Assembly (NCBI RefSeq): GCF_000759535.1
Contig: NZ_CP009455.1
Span: forward strand, 3,410,001 to 3,474,000
Length of the DNA: 64,000 bases
Source of the DNA: Pseudomonas cremoricolorata
GTDB lineage: Bacteria; Pseudomonadota; Gammaproteobacteria; Pseudomonadales; Pseudomonadaceae
Direction of reading: 5' to 3'
The notes beneath the pieces are model-generated. The model worked only from the letters and a program-made list of their open reading frames with translations. It was not told where the DNA came from and searched no databases. The stretch's first letter is position 1. Every line of letters begins with the position of its first letter. The translations under genes were made by a program, and so were the position numbers. This document shows, in pieces, positions 24,723-33,365 of this stretch.

Positions 24723-26002
24723 TGCGCCTCCACCGACATCATCTTCTTCCACTGCTGGTACGCCGCGCGCATGCCGGTCTCGGCGCTCACATCCGAAATG
24801 CGTCCATCGGCGCTGTCACGTTCACCGGGCAGGCCGCGGTTGAGCATGATCCACAGCTCGTCACCGGCACTGGCGCCTTTCTGCACCCGTTCCCAGGCCT
24901 CGGAGTCATCCGGGGTGCCAAAGCCCATCGGGCCCTGGAAGTGCTCGTGCAAACGCAGGCGGTAGCGGTTGGCCGCCGCCGGGCCGCCGTCCATGGTGAT
25001 CACCGAGTGGTGGATTTCCGTCTCGGTCACCGACAGCGGTTGCAGCACGCGGAAGAACGCCATCGAGCAGGCGACGTTGGGGAACAGGTTGAGGTTGAAA
25101 CCGGTGCCGCCGACCGCACGGACGATGCGCCGGACTTGCTGCTCGTCGATGCCTTCCTCGCGCAACTCGCCGGCCAGCGCCTCGAAGCGCTCCGGGATCG
25201 GCTTGTCGAGGTCGGCTTCAAGGTCCACCAGGTCGGGAATCATCACCATCACGCTGTGGCCATTGCCCAGGTCCTCGACGTAGCCGGGGCCTTTGACGAA
25301 GTCGAACAGCGCCAGGGTCTGTTCATCGACCGATGACAGAAAACTCTTGTGCACCAGCGGGAAGTGGTAGGCGTCGGTGGTGTTTTCCAGCTGGATTTTC
25401 CAGTTGCCAGGGAAGCGGAAGCGGTGCTCGCCGGGCACCTTGATGCCGTAGCCGGCGCCCTGTTTCATGAACAGGTCCATCCACTTCTTGGCTGGGCCGA
25501 GGAAGTCCACCAGTGGCTCGATGTCGTCCTTGAAAGTGGCGAAGATCATCCCGGCATACGACTCGACCCGCAGGCTGACCAGCGGCAGCTCGGATTTATC
25601 CAGGCAGTCGCCGTAGCTTTCCGGGTGCGGGATACCGCGCAGCGAGCCGTCCAGGGCATAGCCCCAGCCGTGGTAGGGGCAGACGAAGCTATTGGTCTTG
25701 CCCTTCTTGTGCTCGCACACGGTGGCGCCGCGGTGGCGGCAGCGGTTGAGCAGCACGTGGACGTCTTTCTTGCGGTCGCGCACGACGATCACCGGCTGCT
25801 TGCCGATGTAGGTGGTCTTGTAGCTGCCGGAGTCGGGGATTTCTCTTTCATGGGCGACCCAGATCCAGGTGCTGGAGAAGATCCTTTCCAGCTCGGCGTC
25901 GAACAGCGCCGGGTCGGTGTAGAGGGAGGTGTGCACGCGGTCGGCCTGCACCAGATCGGCGGGGTCGACGGACAGGTTGACAGCAGGAATCAGGTGGTTC
26001 AT
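24719..26002 (-). CDS. Rieske ring-hydroxylating dioxygenase alpha subunit, second copy of IacC
   Basis: A 427-residue oxygenase alpha subunit. The Rieske [2Fe-2S] site is NRCRHRGATVCEH...FVCPYHGW (C-x-H, then C-x2-H; residues about 86-110). The catalytic domain carries the mononuclear iron site around ENTTDAYHFPLVHKSF (two His plus the bridging Asp). By eye it differs from IacC of this window at only about seven residues: two at the N-terminus, four at about residues 40-56 and one at about 400. ATG 26002 has AGAGGTG upstream; the other copy starts with GTG. It heads a six-gene operon running alpha, beta, reductase, OprD porin, MHS transporter, NIPSNAP. Confidence 0.92.
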   Translation of the reverse strand: MNHLIPAVNLSVDPADLVQADRVHTSLYTDPALFDAELERIFSSTWIWVAHEREIPDSGSYKTTYIGKQPVIVVRDRKKDVHVLLNRCRHRGATVCEHKKGKTNSFVCPYHGWGYALDGSLRGIPHPESYGDCLDKSELPLVSLRVESYAGMIFATFKDDIEPLVDFLGPAKKWMDLFMKQGAGYGIKVPGEHRFRFPGNWKIQLENTTDAYHFPLVHKSFLSSVDEQTLALFDFVKGPGYVEDLGNGHSVMVMIPDLVDLEADLDKPIPERFEALAGELREEGIDEQQVRRIVRAVGGTGFNLNLFPNVACSMAFFRVLQPLSVTETEIHHSVITMDGGPAAANRYRLRLHEHFQGPMGFGTPDDSEAWERVQKGASAGDELWIMLNRGLPGERDSADGRISDVSAETGMRAAYQQWKKMMSVEAQ

Positions 26003-26479
26003 CGGGCACCTCTGCAGGTTCACGTAGGTGAGTCGTCCAGCGGCGTTCCGCCGCCTCTGGGAGCGGCTGGAGCAGGGGCTGGCGGGTGTTGGCGGAAGGA
26101 ACTAGTCGAGCTGCGGCAATGACCACACAAGGCGTGGTCTGCCAACGGACGGGGGCTGCGAAGCGGGGAGTGTGCGCACGGTCATGGCGATGCCTCTTTT
26201 GTTTTTTTGCGCCCCGGTGTGCCGGTGGCTTTATGGGCTACACGCTAAAACGCCGGGCAAGGCCACTCAATGACAGCGCTGGGCAAGTATGTTGCGTTTT
26301 GTGCAACGTCCGACGTGAACGTATGGGTTCGCTGTGGGCGCGGACGATCCGCCGCCGCGGCTTACCCGTGAACGGCTCCGCTTATTTATTGACATTTCAC
26401 GTAATATTTCCCACTCTTCCAGCCTTGCCCACCCCGGCCAGGCGCCTTGTCGTGGCTGGCCTCAACCTGTGAAGCGCCC
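26003..26479. other. 477-bp divergent promoter region between the second dioxygenase copy and an exporter
   Basis: No gene seen. The region must hold promoters for both flanking operons. It carries the iac-type promoter motif at 26388-26404 facing the MFS gene. On the other strand a TTCACGT core lies at about 26313-26319, which alone is too short to count. Confidence 0.6.
26388..26404 (+). promoter_or_regulatory. iac-type promoter/operator ATTGACATTTCACGTAA before the exporter gene
   Basis: This 17-mer matches the iacA sequence ATTGACAATTCACGTAA at all but one position. It contains a TTGACA -35 hexamer followed by the TTCACGTAA element. It lies 76 bp upstream of the MFS start, which suggests control by the same regulator as iacA and iacH, presumably IacR. 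Confidence 0.5.
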
Positions 26480-27679
26480 ATGTCCCGAACCCCTGTCGGC
26501 ACCGTCCTGCTGCTGGCCTCGCTGACCGCCATCGTGCCGCTGTCGATCGATATCAACCTGCCGGCCATGCCGGCCATCGCCGCCGATCTGCAGGCCAGCA
26601 GCAGTAGCGTGCAATCGACCGTCGGCACCTTTTTGCTGGGTCTGTGCCTGGGCATGCTCTGCTATGGCCCGCTGGCCGACCGCTTTGGCAGGCGCCCATT
26701 GCTGCTGGCAGGTGGCGCGGTGTACCTGGTGGCGACCCTGGCGTGCATCTTCGCCAGCGACATCGATCAGCTGGTGCTGGCGCGCTTCTTCCAGGCCCTG
26801 GGCGGGGCGGCGGCGTCGGTGCTGGGGCGCGCGGTGGTCAGTGACCGCTTTGCCCTCACCGAGGCGGCGCGGGTACTGACCCTCATGCACCTGGTGACCA
26901 TGATCGCCACGCTGCTGTCGCCGATCGTCGGCAGTGCGCTGCTGGCCCTGACCGGTTGGCGCAGCATCTTCGTCGCGCTTGGGCTGTTCGTCGCGGTGGT
27001 TATGGCCAGCACCGCCTGGCGCTTGCAGGAAAGCCTGCCGCCGAGCCGGCGCAGCGCCTCGCTGGGCTCGGCGTTTCTGGCCTACCTGGGCGTGCTGCGC
27101 GCGCCGTTGGCGCTGGCCTACATGGGCTGCATGGGCCTGGCGCTGGGCGGCATGTTCGGCTTCATGACCGGCTCGCCATTCGTCTATGCCGAGCACTTTG
27201 GCCTGTCGCCCGGGCAGTACGCCTGGCTGATGGCGCTGAACTTCGTCTCGATCATCGGCCTGACCCTGATCAATGCGCGTCTGGTCAGGCGCCATGGGCC
27301 GCAGCGAATGATCGGCATCGGCGTGCTGCTGACCTTGCTCGCCTGCGCCGGGCTGTTGCACGCCGCGCTGGCCGAGTCGGTCGGCCTGGTGCAACTGGTG
27401 CTGTGCGTGATGCTGTACATCGGCGCCACCGGCTTGCTCGGCGCCAACAGCATCGCCTGCCTAATGGCGCTGTTCCCCAATCGCTCGGGGGCGGCGGCGG
27501 GATTGGCGATTTCCGCGCAGTTCGCCCTGGCGTCGCTGTGCAGTGGCATCACTGCACGGGTGGTGGGCAACGACCCAGGCCGCCTGGCGCTGGTGATGGT
27601 CTGTGCCGGGGTCGGCAGCGCTGCCTGCTATGGCCTGGTGCTGGCCTGGCGGCGACGGGCCAGGCTGGTCAGTCGCTGA
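26480..27679 (+). CDS. Bcr/CflA-type MFS drug or metabolite exporter
   Basis: A 399-residue inner-membrane protein with twelve hydrophobic segments. Start MSRTPVGTVLLLASLTAIVP with SIDINLPAMPAIAADL is typical of the Bcr/CflA 12-TM group, and loop 2-3 has GPLADRFGRRPLLLAGGAVY. It may export a toxic intermediate or an antibiotic. An iac-type promoter motif upstream suggests expression with the auxin genes, so export of an indolic intermediate is a reasonable guess. It ends three bases before the convergent LysR gene. Confidence 0.85.
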   Translation: MSRTPVGTVLLLASLTAIVPLSIDINLPAMPAIAADLQASSSSVQSTVGTFLLGLCLGMLCYGPLADRFGRRPLLLAGGAVYLVATLACIFASDIDQLVLARFFQALGGAAASVLGRAVVSDRFALTEAARVLTLMHLVTMIATLLSPIVGSALLALTGWRSIFVALGLFVAVVMASTAWRLQESLPPSRRSASLGSAFLAYLGVLRAPLALAYMGCMGLALGGMFGFMTGSPFVYAEHFGLSPGQYAWLMALNFVSIIGLTLINARLVRRHGPQRMIGIGVLLTLLACAGLLHAALAESVGLVQLVLCVMLYIGATGLLGANSIACLMALFPNRSGAAAGLAISAQFALASLCSGITARVVGNDPGRLALVMVCAGVGSAACYGLVLAWRRRARLVSR

Positions 27680-27682
27680 CGC

Positions 27683-28609
27683 TCACAGGGCCAGGCGCAT
27701 GGCCTTGGCCATCTCCTGGGCCAAGGCGCGGTCGAGCGCCTCCAGCACACGCCCGCGGCGCGCGACGATCTGAATGTCGGTGGCCTGCATGGCCGGGCAG
27801 TCGATGGCGATGGCGCGCAGCGTGCCGCCCTTGAGCTCGTCGCTGATCGGCAGCTCGGCCAGCAAGGTGGCGCCCAGCCCTGAGCGCACATAGTCGAGCA
27901 GTACCACCAGCGAGTTGGAAGTCAGGCTCGGGGTGATCTCGAAGTCGCGCCCACGGCAGGCGCCATCGACCAGTTCGCGCACGCGAAAGCGCGGGCCGGG
28001 CAGGGCCAGCGAGGTCTGCGCCAGCTCCTCGAGGGTGACCATGCTGCGCGCTGCCAGCGGATGACTGCGGTGCACGATCAGGCGCAACGGTTGCGCCAGG
28101 CTGAACAGGCGCGTCAGCCGTCCGGTCGCGCTGGGCGAGAAGACCACGCCCAGGTGCGCCTCGTCGGCCGAGACCATGCGCTGCACCTCGAGCGAGGGCG
28201 CGCTGATGATCTCGGCCTGATGCGCGCCGTGCTCGCGCAGAAACGCCTGCAGGGAATGGATCGCCCGCGCCCCGAGCAAGCCTTCGCCGATGGCCATGAC
28301 CGTGGTCGCGGCCTGCTGGCTGCGCAGACTGTCGAGGGTCTCCAGCAATGCGGTGTGTTCGTGCAGGCGTCTTGCGTAGTAGGCCACTGCCGCCTGGCCG
28401 GCGGCGGTCAGACGAATGCGGTGGGTGCCTTGCTCGACCAGGGCGATGTCCAGTTCCTGCTCGAGGCGGGCGATCTGTCGGCTCACCGATGAGGTGGCCA
28501 CCCCCAGCATTTCCGCAGCCGCACGCATCGAGCCGTGTTCGTGGCTCAGGTGCAGGTAGTGCAGGCGATGGTCCTGCAAGGTGATGGGACGGTGAGCAGG
28601 CGTAGCCAT
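27683..28609 (-). CDS. LysR-type transcriptional regulator
   Basis: A 308-residue LysR protein from ATG 28609 (GAGG upstream). Helix-turn-helix: LHYLHLSHEHGSMRAAAEML, then TSSVSRQIARLEQEL. The effector domain covers residues 95-300. It is divergent from iacA across a 580-bp gap and could regulate iac genes or the exporter next to it. The LysR tradition of controlling a divergent neighbour favours iacA, although IacR is the known iac regulator. A site identical to one before the AraC gene at 38713 (ATCACGTGAAAA) lies at 28689-28700. Confidence 0.87.
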   Translation of the reverse strand: MATPAHRPITLQDHRLHYLHLSHEHGSMRAAAEMLGVATSSVSRQIARLEQELDIALVEQGTHRIRLTAAGQAAVAYYARRLHEHTALLETLDSLRSQQAATTVMAIGEGLLGARAIHSLQAFLREHGAHQAEIISAPSLEVQRMVSADEAHLGVVFSPSATGRLTRLFSLAQPLRLIVHRSHPLAARSMVTLEELAQTSLALPGPRFRVRELVDGACRGRDFEITPSLTSNSLVVLLDYVRSGLGATLLAELPISDELKGGTLRAIAIDCPAMQATDIQIVARRGRVLEALDRALAQEMAKAMRLAL

Positions 28610-28688
28610 ACGAGACCTCGTGCGCGGCGCTGTGGAATCGGCGGTCCCTGCCACTGACAGCGCCGCAAGGGGCCTGCCAACAATCCCT

Positions 28689-28700
28689 ATCACGTGAAAA
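28689..28700. promoter_or_regulatory. ATCACGTGAAAA site upstream of the LysR gene
   Basis: The 12 bases are identical to those at 38663-38674 upstream of the FeaR-like gene. In both the core TCACGTGA is palindromic and a CAYTART-like stretch follows three bases later. Probably an operator shared by the two regulators' promoters. Confidence 0.4.
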
Positions 28701-28964
28701 ATCCATTAGTTGCCGGAGTATGTCGCGCTTTCCCGGACGCGACAATGGGCGCTTGAAACTGTGTGCATGAGTCGCGCGCAGCAATTTTTTTGACAATATT
28801 TTGATATGGCTGAAGCGATTTTTTAGAGCGATTTGCTTGATGAAAATGGCTTTTTCAAGCTCGGCATATTGATATAAAACCTTTAAAAACAATGATCTAG
28901 ATCAATTATCGGCAAGGCTTTGCGGTGTTTTCCATCCATACGACCACCACCCTATACGCGTGAA

Positions 28965-28986
28965 TATTCAATTGACAATTCACGTA
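28965..28986 (+). promoter_or_regulatory. iacA promoter/operator, 22 bp identical to the one before iacH
   Basis: The segment includes CAATTGACAATTCACGTA, with TTGACA (28972-28977) as a likely -35 element. It is part of a larger inverted arrangement, CGTGAAT at 28959-28965 and ATTCACG at 28978-28984. The complete 22-bp segment recurs base for base at 35448-35469. Exact conservation in two iac promoters points to a binding site of IacR. Confidence 0.65.
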
Positions 28987-29189
28987 AATGCTCGCACATT
29001 CCAGCCATCGGCAACCAAAACAAGAGAGACAGACCATGCCGCCTGACCTTGCTCACCTCCCCGGTGGCGGGCGCCCGTATTCGGGGCGCCACGCCTTCGC
29101 ACACCCGCCGTTCACGGCTGCCGGCTGCCCCAGGCAACCTGCCTAGTCCCTCTGCCTAGATGCCTACCGTCCTGATACGGAGAAACTCC

Positions 29190-30359
29190 ATGGATTCGCA
29201 TTGCCTGCGCGCAGCCTCCAGTGCTGCGCTCGCCTCCGGCCCGGCCTTCGACACGCTGCTCGACACCCTGCGCCAACGGGCGCGCAGCGGTGAGTTCGAC
29301 CGCCAGCGGCATATCTCGGCTGACGTGATCGACGCCTTCAAGGCCCACGGCGTGTACCGCGCTCTGGTGCCGAAACGCTTTGGTGGGCTGGAGTGCTCGC
29401 CCGGCGAGTTCTGCCAGATGGTCGAGCGCGTGTCCCATGCCGATGGCTCTGCCGGCTGGGTGGCAAGCTTCGGCATGAGCCCGGTGTACTTGGCGGCCTT
29501 GCCGCTCGAGACCATCACCGCGCTGTACAACGCCAACCCTGACACGGTGTTCGCTGGCGGCATCTTCCCGCCGCAACCGGCTGAGGTGGTGACCGGCGGC
29601 TTCAGGGTCAATGGCCGCTGGAAATACTCCAGTGGCTCGATGGGCGCCGACATCGTCGGTGTCGGCATCGCCCCGCGCAACGGCGACAAGCTCGACCTGC
29701 CGCGCCTGGCGGTGCTGCCGCAGCGCAGCGCGCGCATCGAGGCGACCTGGGACACCGTCGGCCTGCTCGGCACTGGCAGCCACGACCTGGTGGTCGAGAA
29801 CGTGGTGGTCGGTGAGGAATGGACCTTCGTGCGCGGCGGCAAGCCCAACCTCGACGAGCCGTTCTTCCGTTACCCGTCGCTGTCGTTCGCCACCCAAGTC
29901 CTGTCGGTGGTGGGCCTGGGCGTGGCCCGCGCTGCGCTCGACGAGCTGGCCGGCATGGCCAGCGGGCGGATTTCGGTGACCGGCGCCCCGGCATTGGCCG
30001 AGCGGCCCCTGGCCCAGGTCGACGTGGCCCGCGCCGAAGCCGCACTACGCTCGGCACGGGCGTTCTTCTACGAATCCATCGACGCTGCCTGGCAGCACGT
30101 GCTGGCGGGTGATCCGGTGCCGCCCGAGGCGGTCAACCTGCTGCGCCTGTCGTCGACCCACGCCACCCGGGTGGCGGCCGAGGTCGCGCGCAGTGCGCAG
30201 ATGCTTTCGGGCATGACCGGCATCTACAACGACAGCCCGCTGGCGCGCTGCGTCAACGATGCCCAGGTGGTCACCCAGCATGCCTTCATGGGCGACGTCA
30301 CTTACCAGAACGCCGGAGCGATGTTCTTCGGCAAAGCGCCTCTTCCAGGCTATCTGTAA
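29190..30359 (+). CDS. iacA: IacA, indole-3-acetate monooxygenase (acyl-CoA-dehydrogenase-fold flavoprotein)
   Basis: A 389-residue protein of the acyl-CoA dehydrogenase fold, in the subgroup of two-component flavin monooxygenases (HsaA/DszC-like). N-terminal helical domain up to about residue 120, central beta domain (RVNGRWKYSSGSMGADIVGV), C-terminal helical domain with Acyl-CoA_dh_2 character (LSSTHATRVAAEVARSAQML). In characterised iac clusters IacA starts auxin breakdown by oxygenating the indole ring of indole-3-acetate, using reduced flavin, presumably from IacG. ATG 29190 has GGAG upstream. First gene of iacABCDEFG; gene order matches the published P. putida 1290 cluster. Confidence 0.93.
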   Translation: MDSHCLRAASSAALASGPAFDTLLDTLRQRARSGEFDRQRHISADVIDAFKAHGVYRALVPKRFGGLECSPGEFCQMVERVSHADGSAGWVASFGMSPVYLAALPLETITALYNANPDTVFAGGIFPPQPAEVVTGGFRVNGRWKYSSGSMGADIVGVGIAPRNGDKLDLPRLAVLPQRSARIEATWDTVGLLGTGSHDLVVENVVVGEEWTFVRGGKPNLDEPFFRYPSLSFATQVLSVVGLGVARAALDELAGMASGRISVTGAPALAERPLAQVDVARAEAALRSARAFFYESIDAAWQHVLAGDPVPPEAVNLLRLSSTHATRVAAEVARSAQMLSGMTGIYNDSPLARCVNDAQVVTQHAFMGDVTYQNAGAMFFGKAPLPGYL

Positions 30360-30376
30360 CTTTCGGGGTATTACTC

Positions 30377-30739
30377 ATGAGCGATAAAAAGACCTTGCGC
30401 GTGCTGTTCTGCATGGGCATCAACCAGAACTTCTTCGATGCCGCACGGGATGAACAGCTACAAGTGTGGGCCGCCTTCAGCGCGATGTGGAACGGCATCC
30501 ATGACCTGGCCGGGGTCAAGGTGCTGGGCAACATGGATGACGATCAGAGCATGGTCGGCCCCTCCGATGGCTTCCCCTGGACCACTTACCTGCTGGCCGA
30601 TGTGCCCGATGTCGAGACCGTCCACGCGGCCTGCAACCTGCTGCGCACCACGGCAGTGGGCGAGGGGCCGTACAAGCTGTGGCGCTACGTGAAGATCGAG
30701 GCGCGGATGGGCCGCGAACTGATCATCCAGCGCAGTTGA
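30377..30739 (+). CDS. iacB: IacB, small conserved protein of the auxin degradation cluster
   Basis: A 120-residue protein without transmembrane segments or signal peptide, lying 17 bases after iacA. It is recognised from position between iacA and iacC and from length. The sequence reads as a small dimeric alpha/beta-barrel-like protein (TLRVLFCMGINQNFFDAARD, GFPWTTYLLADVPDVETVHA, YKLWRYVKIEARMGRELIIQ), a fold often seen in monooxygenase partner proteins. Its exact role is not settled in the literature I know; a part in conversion of the oxygenated intermediate is assumed. Confidence 0.85.
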   Translation: MSDKKTLRVLFCMGINQNFFDAARDEQLQVWAAFSAMWNGIHDLAGVKVLGNMDDDQSMVGPSDGFPWTTYLLADVPDVETVHAACNLLRTTAVGEGPYKLWRYVKIEARMGRELIIQRS

Positions 30740-30803
30740 GCCGCGCTGCCTTCGCCATCGAGACCGATCACTGCCAGCCTGCGTAGCTGGCAAGGAGCAC
30801 CCC

Positions 30804-32087
30804 GTGAGTAACCTGATTCCTGCTGTCAACCTGTCCGTCGACCCCGCCGATCTGGTGCAGGCCGACCGCGTGCACACCTCCCTCTACACCGACCCAGCGC
30901 TGTTCGACGCCGAGCTGGACAAGATCTTCTCCAGCACCTGGATCTGGGTCGCCCACGAGAGCGAAATCCCAGAGTCCGGCAGCTACAAGACCACCTACAT
31001 CGGCAAGCAGCCGGTGATCGTCGTGCGCGACCGCAAGAAAGACGTCCACGTGCTGCTCAACCGCTGCCGCCACCGTGGCGCGACGGTGTGCGAGCACAAG
31101 AAGGGCAAGACCAATAGCTTCGTCTGCCCCTACCACGGCTGGGGCTATGCCCTGGACGGCTCGCTGCGCGGTATCCCGCACCCGGAAAGCTATGGTGATT
31201 GCCTGGATAAATCCGAGCTGCCGCTGGTCAGCCTGCGGGTCGAATCGTATGCCGGGATGATCTTCGCCACCTTCAAGGACGACATCGAGCCGCTGGTGGA
31301 CTTCCTCGGCCCGGCGAAAAAATGGATGGACCTGTTCATGAAACAGGGCGCCGGCTACGGCATCAAGGTGCCCGGCGAGCACCGCTTCCGCTTCCCCGGC
31401 AACTGGAAAATCCAGCTGGAAAACACCACCGACGCCTACCACTTCCCGCTGGTGCACAAGAGTTTTCTGTCATCGGTCGATGAACAGACCCTGGCGCTGT
31501 TCGACTTCGTCAAAGGCCCCGGCTACGTCGAAGACCTGGGCAATGGCCACAGCGTGATGGTGATGATTCCCGACCTGGTGGACCTTGAAGCCGACCTCGA
31601 CAAGCCGATCCCGGAGCGCTTCGAGGCGCTGGCCGGCGAGTTGCGCGAGGAAGGCATCGACGAGCAGCAAGTCCGGCGCATCGTCCGTGCGGTCGGCGGC
31701 ACCGGTTTCAACCTCAACCTGTTCCCCAACGTCGCCTGCTCGATGGCGTTCTTCCGCGTGCTGCAACCGCTGTCGGTGACCGAAACGGAAATCCACCACT
31801 CGGTGATCACCATGGACGGCGGCCCGGCGGCGGCCAACCGCTACCGCCTGCGTTTGCACGAGCACTTCCAGGGCCCGATGGGCTTTGGCACCCCGGATGA
31901 CTCCGAGGCCTGGGAACGGGTGCAAAAAGGCGCCAGTGCCGGTGACGAGCTGTGGATCATGCTCAACCGCGGCCTGCCCGGGGAACGTGCCAGCGCCGAT
32001 GGGCGCATTTCGGATGTGAGCGCCGAGACCGGCATGCGCGCGGCGTACCAGCAGTGGAAGAAGATGATGTCGGTGGAGGCGCAATGA
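30804..32087 (+). CDS. iacC: IacC, Rieske ring-hydroxylating dioxygenase alpha subunit
   Basis: A 427-residue oxygenase alpha subunit starting at GTG 30804 with AAGGAG six bases upstream. The Rieske centre is NRCRHRGATVCEH...CPYHGW and the mononuclear iron site lies near ENTTDAYHFPLVHKSF. With IacD and the reductase IacF it forms a three-component oxygenase that acts late in conversion of indole-3-acetate to catechol. The gene is almost identical to the inverted copy at 24719-26002. Overlaps iacD by four bases. Confidence 0.95.
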   Translation: MSNLIPAVNLSVDPADLVQADRVHTSLYTDPALFDAELDKIFSSTWIWVAHESEIPESGSYKTTYIGKQPVIVVRDRKKDVHVLLNRCRHRGATVCEHKKGKTNSFVCPYHGWGYALDGSLRGIPHPESYGDCLDKSELPLVSLRVESYAGMIFATFKDDIEPLVDFLGPAKKWMDLFMKQGAGYGIKVPGEHRFRFPGNWKIQLENTTDAYHFPLVHKSFLSSVDEQTLALFDFVKGPGYVEDLGNGHSVMVMIPDLVDLEADLDKPIPERFEALAGELREEGIDEQQVRRIVRAVGGTGFNLNLFPNVACSMAFFRVLQPLSVTETEIHHSVITMDGGPAAANRYRLRLHEHFQGPMGFGTPDDSEAWERVQKGASAGDELWIMLNRGLPGERASADGRISDVSAETGMRAAYQQWKKMMSVEAQ

Positions 32088-32563
32088 TGAACCTGCAACT
32101 GCTTAACGAAGTGACCGCCTTCATCTGGCAGGAAGGCGACATGCTCGACCACGGTGAATACACCGAATGGCTCAACCTGTGGGCTGAGAAAGGGACGTAC
32201 ATCATCCCCATCAACCCCAAGGAAACCGACTACGAGAACACCCTCAACTACGCCTACGACGACCACCACATGCGCGAGCTGCGCGTGCAGCGGCTGATCG
32301 GCGGCGAGTCGATTTCCACCAGCCCGCAGCCGCGCACCGTGCGCACGCTGTCGCGCTTTCGCATTCTCGGCGAAGACGGCCAGACCCTCACCGTGCGCTG
32401 CGCGCAGAACGTGCGCGAGTTCCGCAAGGAAAGCCTCAAGCATTACAGCGCCGACCTGACCTACACGCTGCTGCGCAGCGAAAGCGGGCTGAAGATTCAG
32501 CGCAAGGTCATCAGCCTGATCAACAGTGACGATGCCCTGGCGGGTATCGGCTACATCCTCTGA
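32084..32563 (+). CDS. iacD: IacD, ring-hydroxylating dioxygenase beta subunit
   Basis: A 159-residue NTF2-fold beta subunit. ATG 32084 overlaps the iacC stop; a second ATG follows directly at 32087. Family marks: NEVTAFIWQEGDMLDHGEYT near the start and VRTLSRFRIL in the core. Differs from the inverted copy by one residue. It pairs with IacC in the oxygenase. Confidence 0.95.
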   Translation: MMNLQLLNEVTAFIWQEGDMLDHGEYTEWLNLWAEKGTYIIPINPKETDYENTLNYAYDDHHMRELRVQRLIGGESISTSPQPRTVRTLSRFRILGEDGQTLTVRCAQNVREFRKESLKHYSADLTYTLLRSESGLKIQRKVISLINSDDALAGIGYIL

Positions 32564-32573
32564 GGACGCCGAG

Positions 32574-33314
32574 ATGAAACAGATTGCACTGGTGACCGGC
32601 GCTGCCCAGGGTCTGGGCCTGCGCTTCTGCGCCCGGCTGCTGGCGGCAGGCTTCGACGTGGTGGTCAGCGACCGCGACCTCGACGCTGCGCAAGCGGCTG
32701 CCGCGCAACTGCAAGGGCAGGGCGGCAATACCCTGGCGGTAAAGCTCGATGTCGCCAGCAAGGCTGATTTTGAAGCCGCGCTGGCCCAGGTGCTGGAGCG
32801 CTTCGGCGCTTTGCACGTGGTGGTCAACAACGCCGCCGTGACCAAGACCACGCCGCTGATGCAGATCAGTCCGGAAGAATTCGACGCCGTGGTCGGCCTC
32901 AACCTGCGCAGCGTGTTCCTCGGTTGCCAGGTGTTCGGTGCGTATCTGGCCGAGGCCGGCTACGGGCGCATCATCAACATGGCCTCGCTGGCCGGGCAGA
33001 ACGGCGGCACCGCCACCGGCGCCCACTACGCGGCGAGCAAAGGCGCCATCGTCACCCTGACCAAGGTCTTTGCCAAGGAGCTGGCCAGCCGCGGGGTCAC
33101 GGTCAATGCCATCGCCCCGGGCCCGATCGACTCGCCGGCGGTGCATGCCGCGGTGCCAGCCGAGCGCATGGCCGGGCTGCTCGGCAACATCCCCGTGCAA
33201 CGCCTGGGCGACGCCGATTTCCTTGGCGACCTGATCGTGCAACTGGCGCGGCCTGAAGCCTACTTCACCACCGGGGCGACCTGGGACGTGAACGGCGGGC
33301 TGTTCATGCGTTGA
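32574..33314 (+). CDS. iacE: IacE, short-chain dehydrogenase of auxin degradation
   Basis: A 246-residue classical SDR with TGAAQGLG (nucleotide binding), NNAA (residues about 86-89), NMASLAGQ with the catalytic Ser, and YAASK. ATG 32574 has GAGGA upstream, ten bases after iacD. In published work IacE acts on the oxygenated indole-acetate intermediate on the way to dioxindole-3-acetate. The inverted operon lacks an SDR at the corresponding place: there the beta subunit is followed directly by the reductase. Confidence 0.92.
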   Translation: MKQIALVTGAAQGLGLRFCARLLAAGFDVVVSDRDLDAAQAAAAQLQGQGGNTLAVKLDVASKADFEAALAQVLERFGALHVVVNNAAVTKTTPLMQISPEEFDAVVGLNLRSVFLGCQVFGAYLAEAGYGRIINMASLAGQNGGTATGAHYAASKGAIVTLTKVFAKELASRGVTVNAIAPGPIDSPAVHAAVPAERMAGLLGNIPVQRLGDADFLGDLIVQLARPEAYFTTGATWDVNGGLFMR

Positions 33315-33365
33315 CCACCGTGCGCCGGTTGCCTCGGCGCCTTGAAGATTTACGGGACACCCGCC

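Larger units (their letters stand above)
28610..29189. other. 580-bp divergent regulatory region between the LysR gene and iacA
   Basis: The part at 28780-28920 is markedly AT-rich. The iacA promoter motif is at 28965-28986 and the LysR-side site at 28689-28700. A short frame at 29036-29152 (38 codons, MPPDLAHLPGGGRPYSGRHA at its start) is preceded by AAGAGAGA but has no recognisable relatives; it covers a GGCGCCC/GGGGCGCC hairpin, so a leader RNA structure is as likely as a peptide. The unusual leader length suggests complex control of iacA. Confidence 0.5.
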
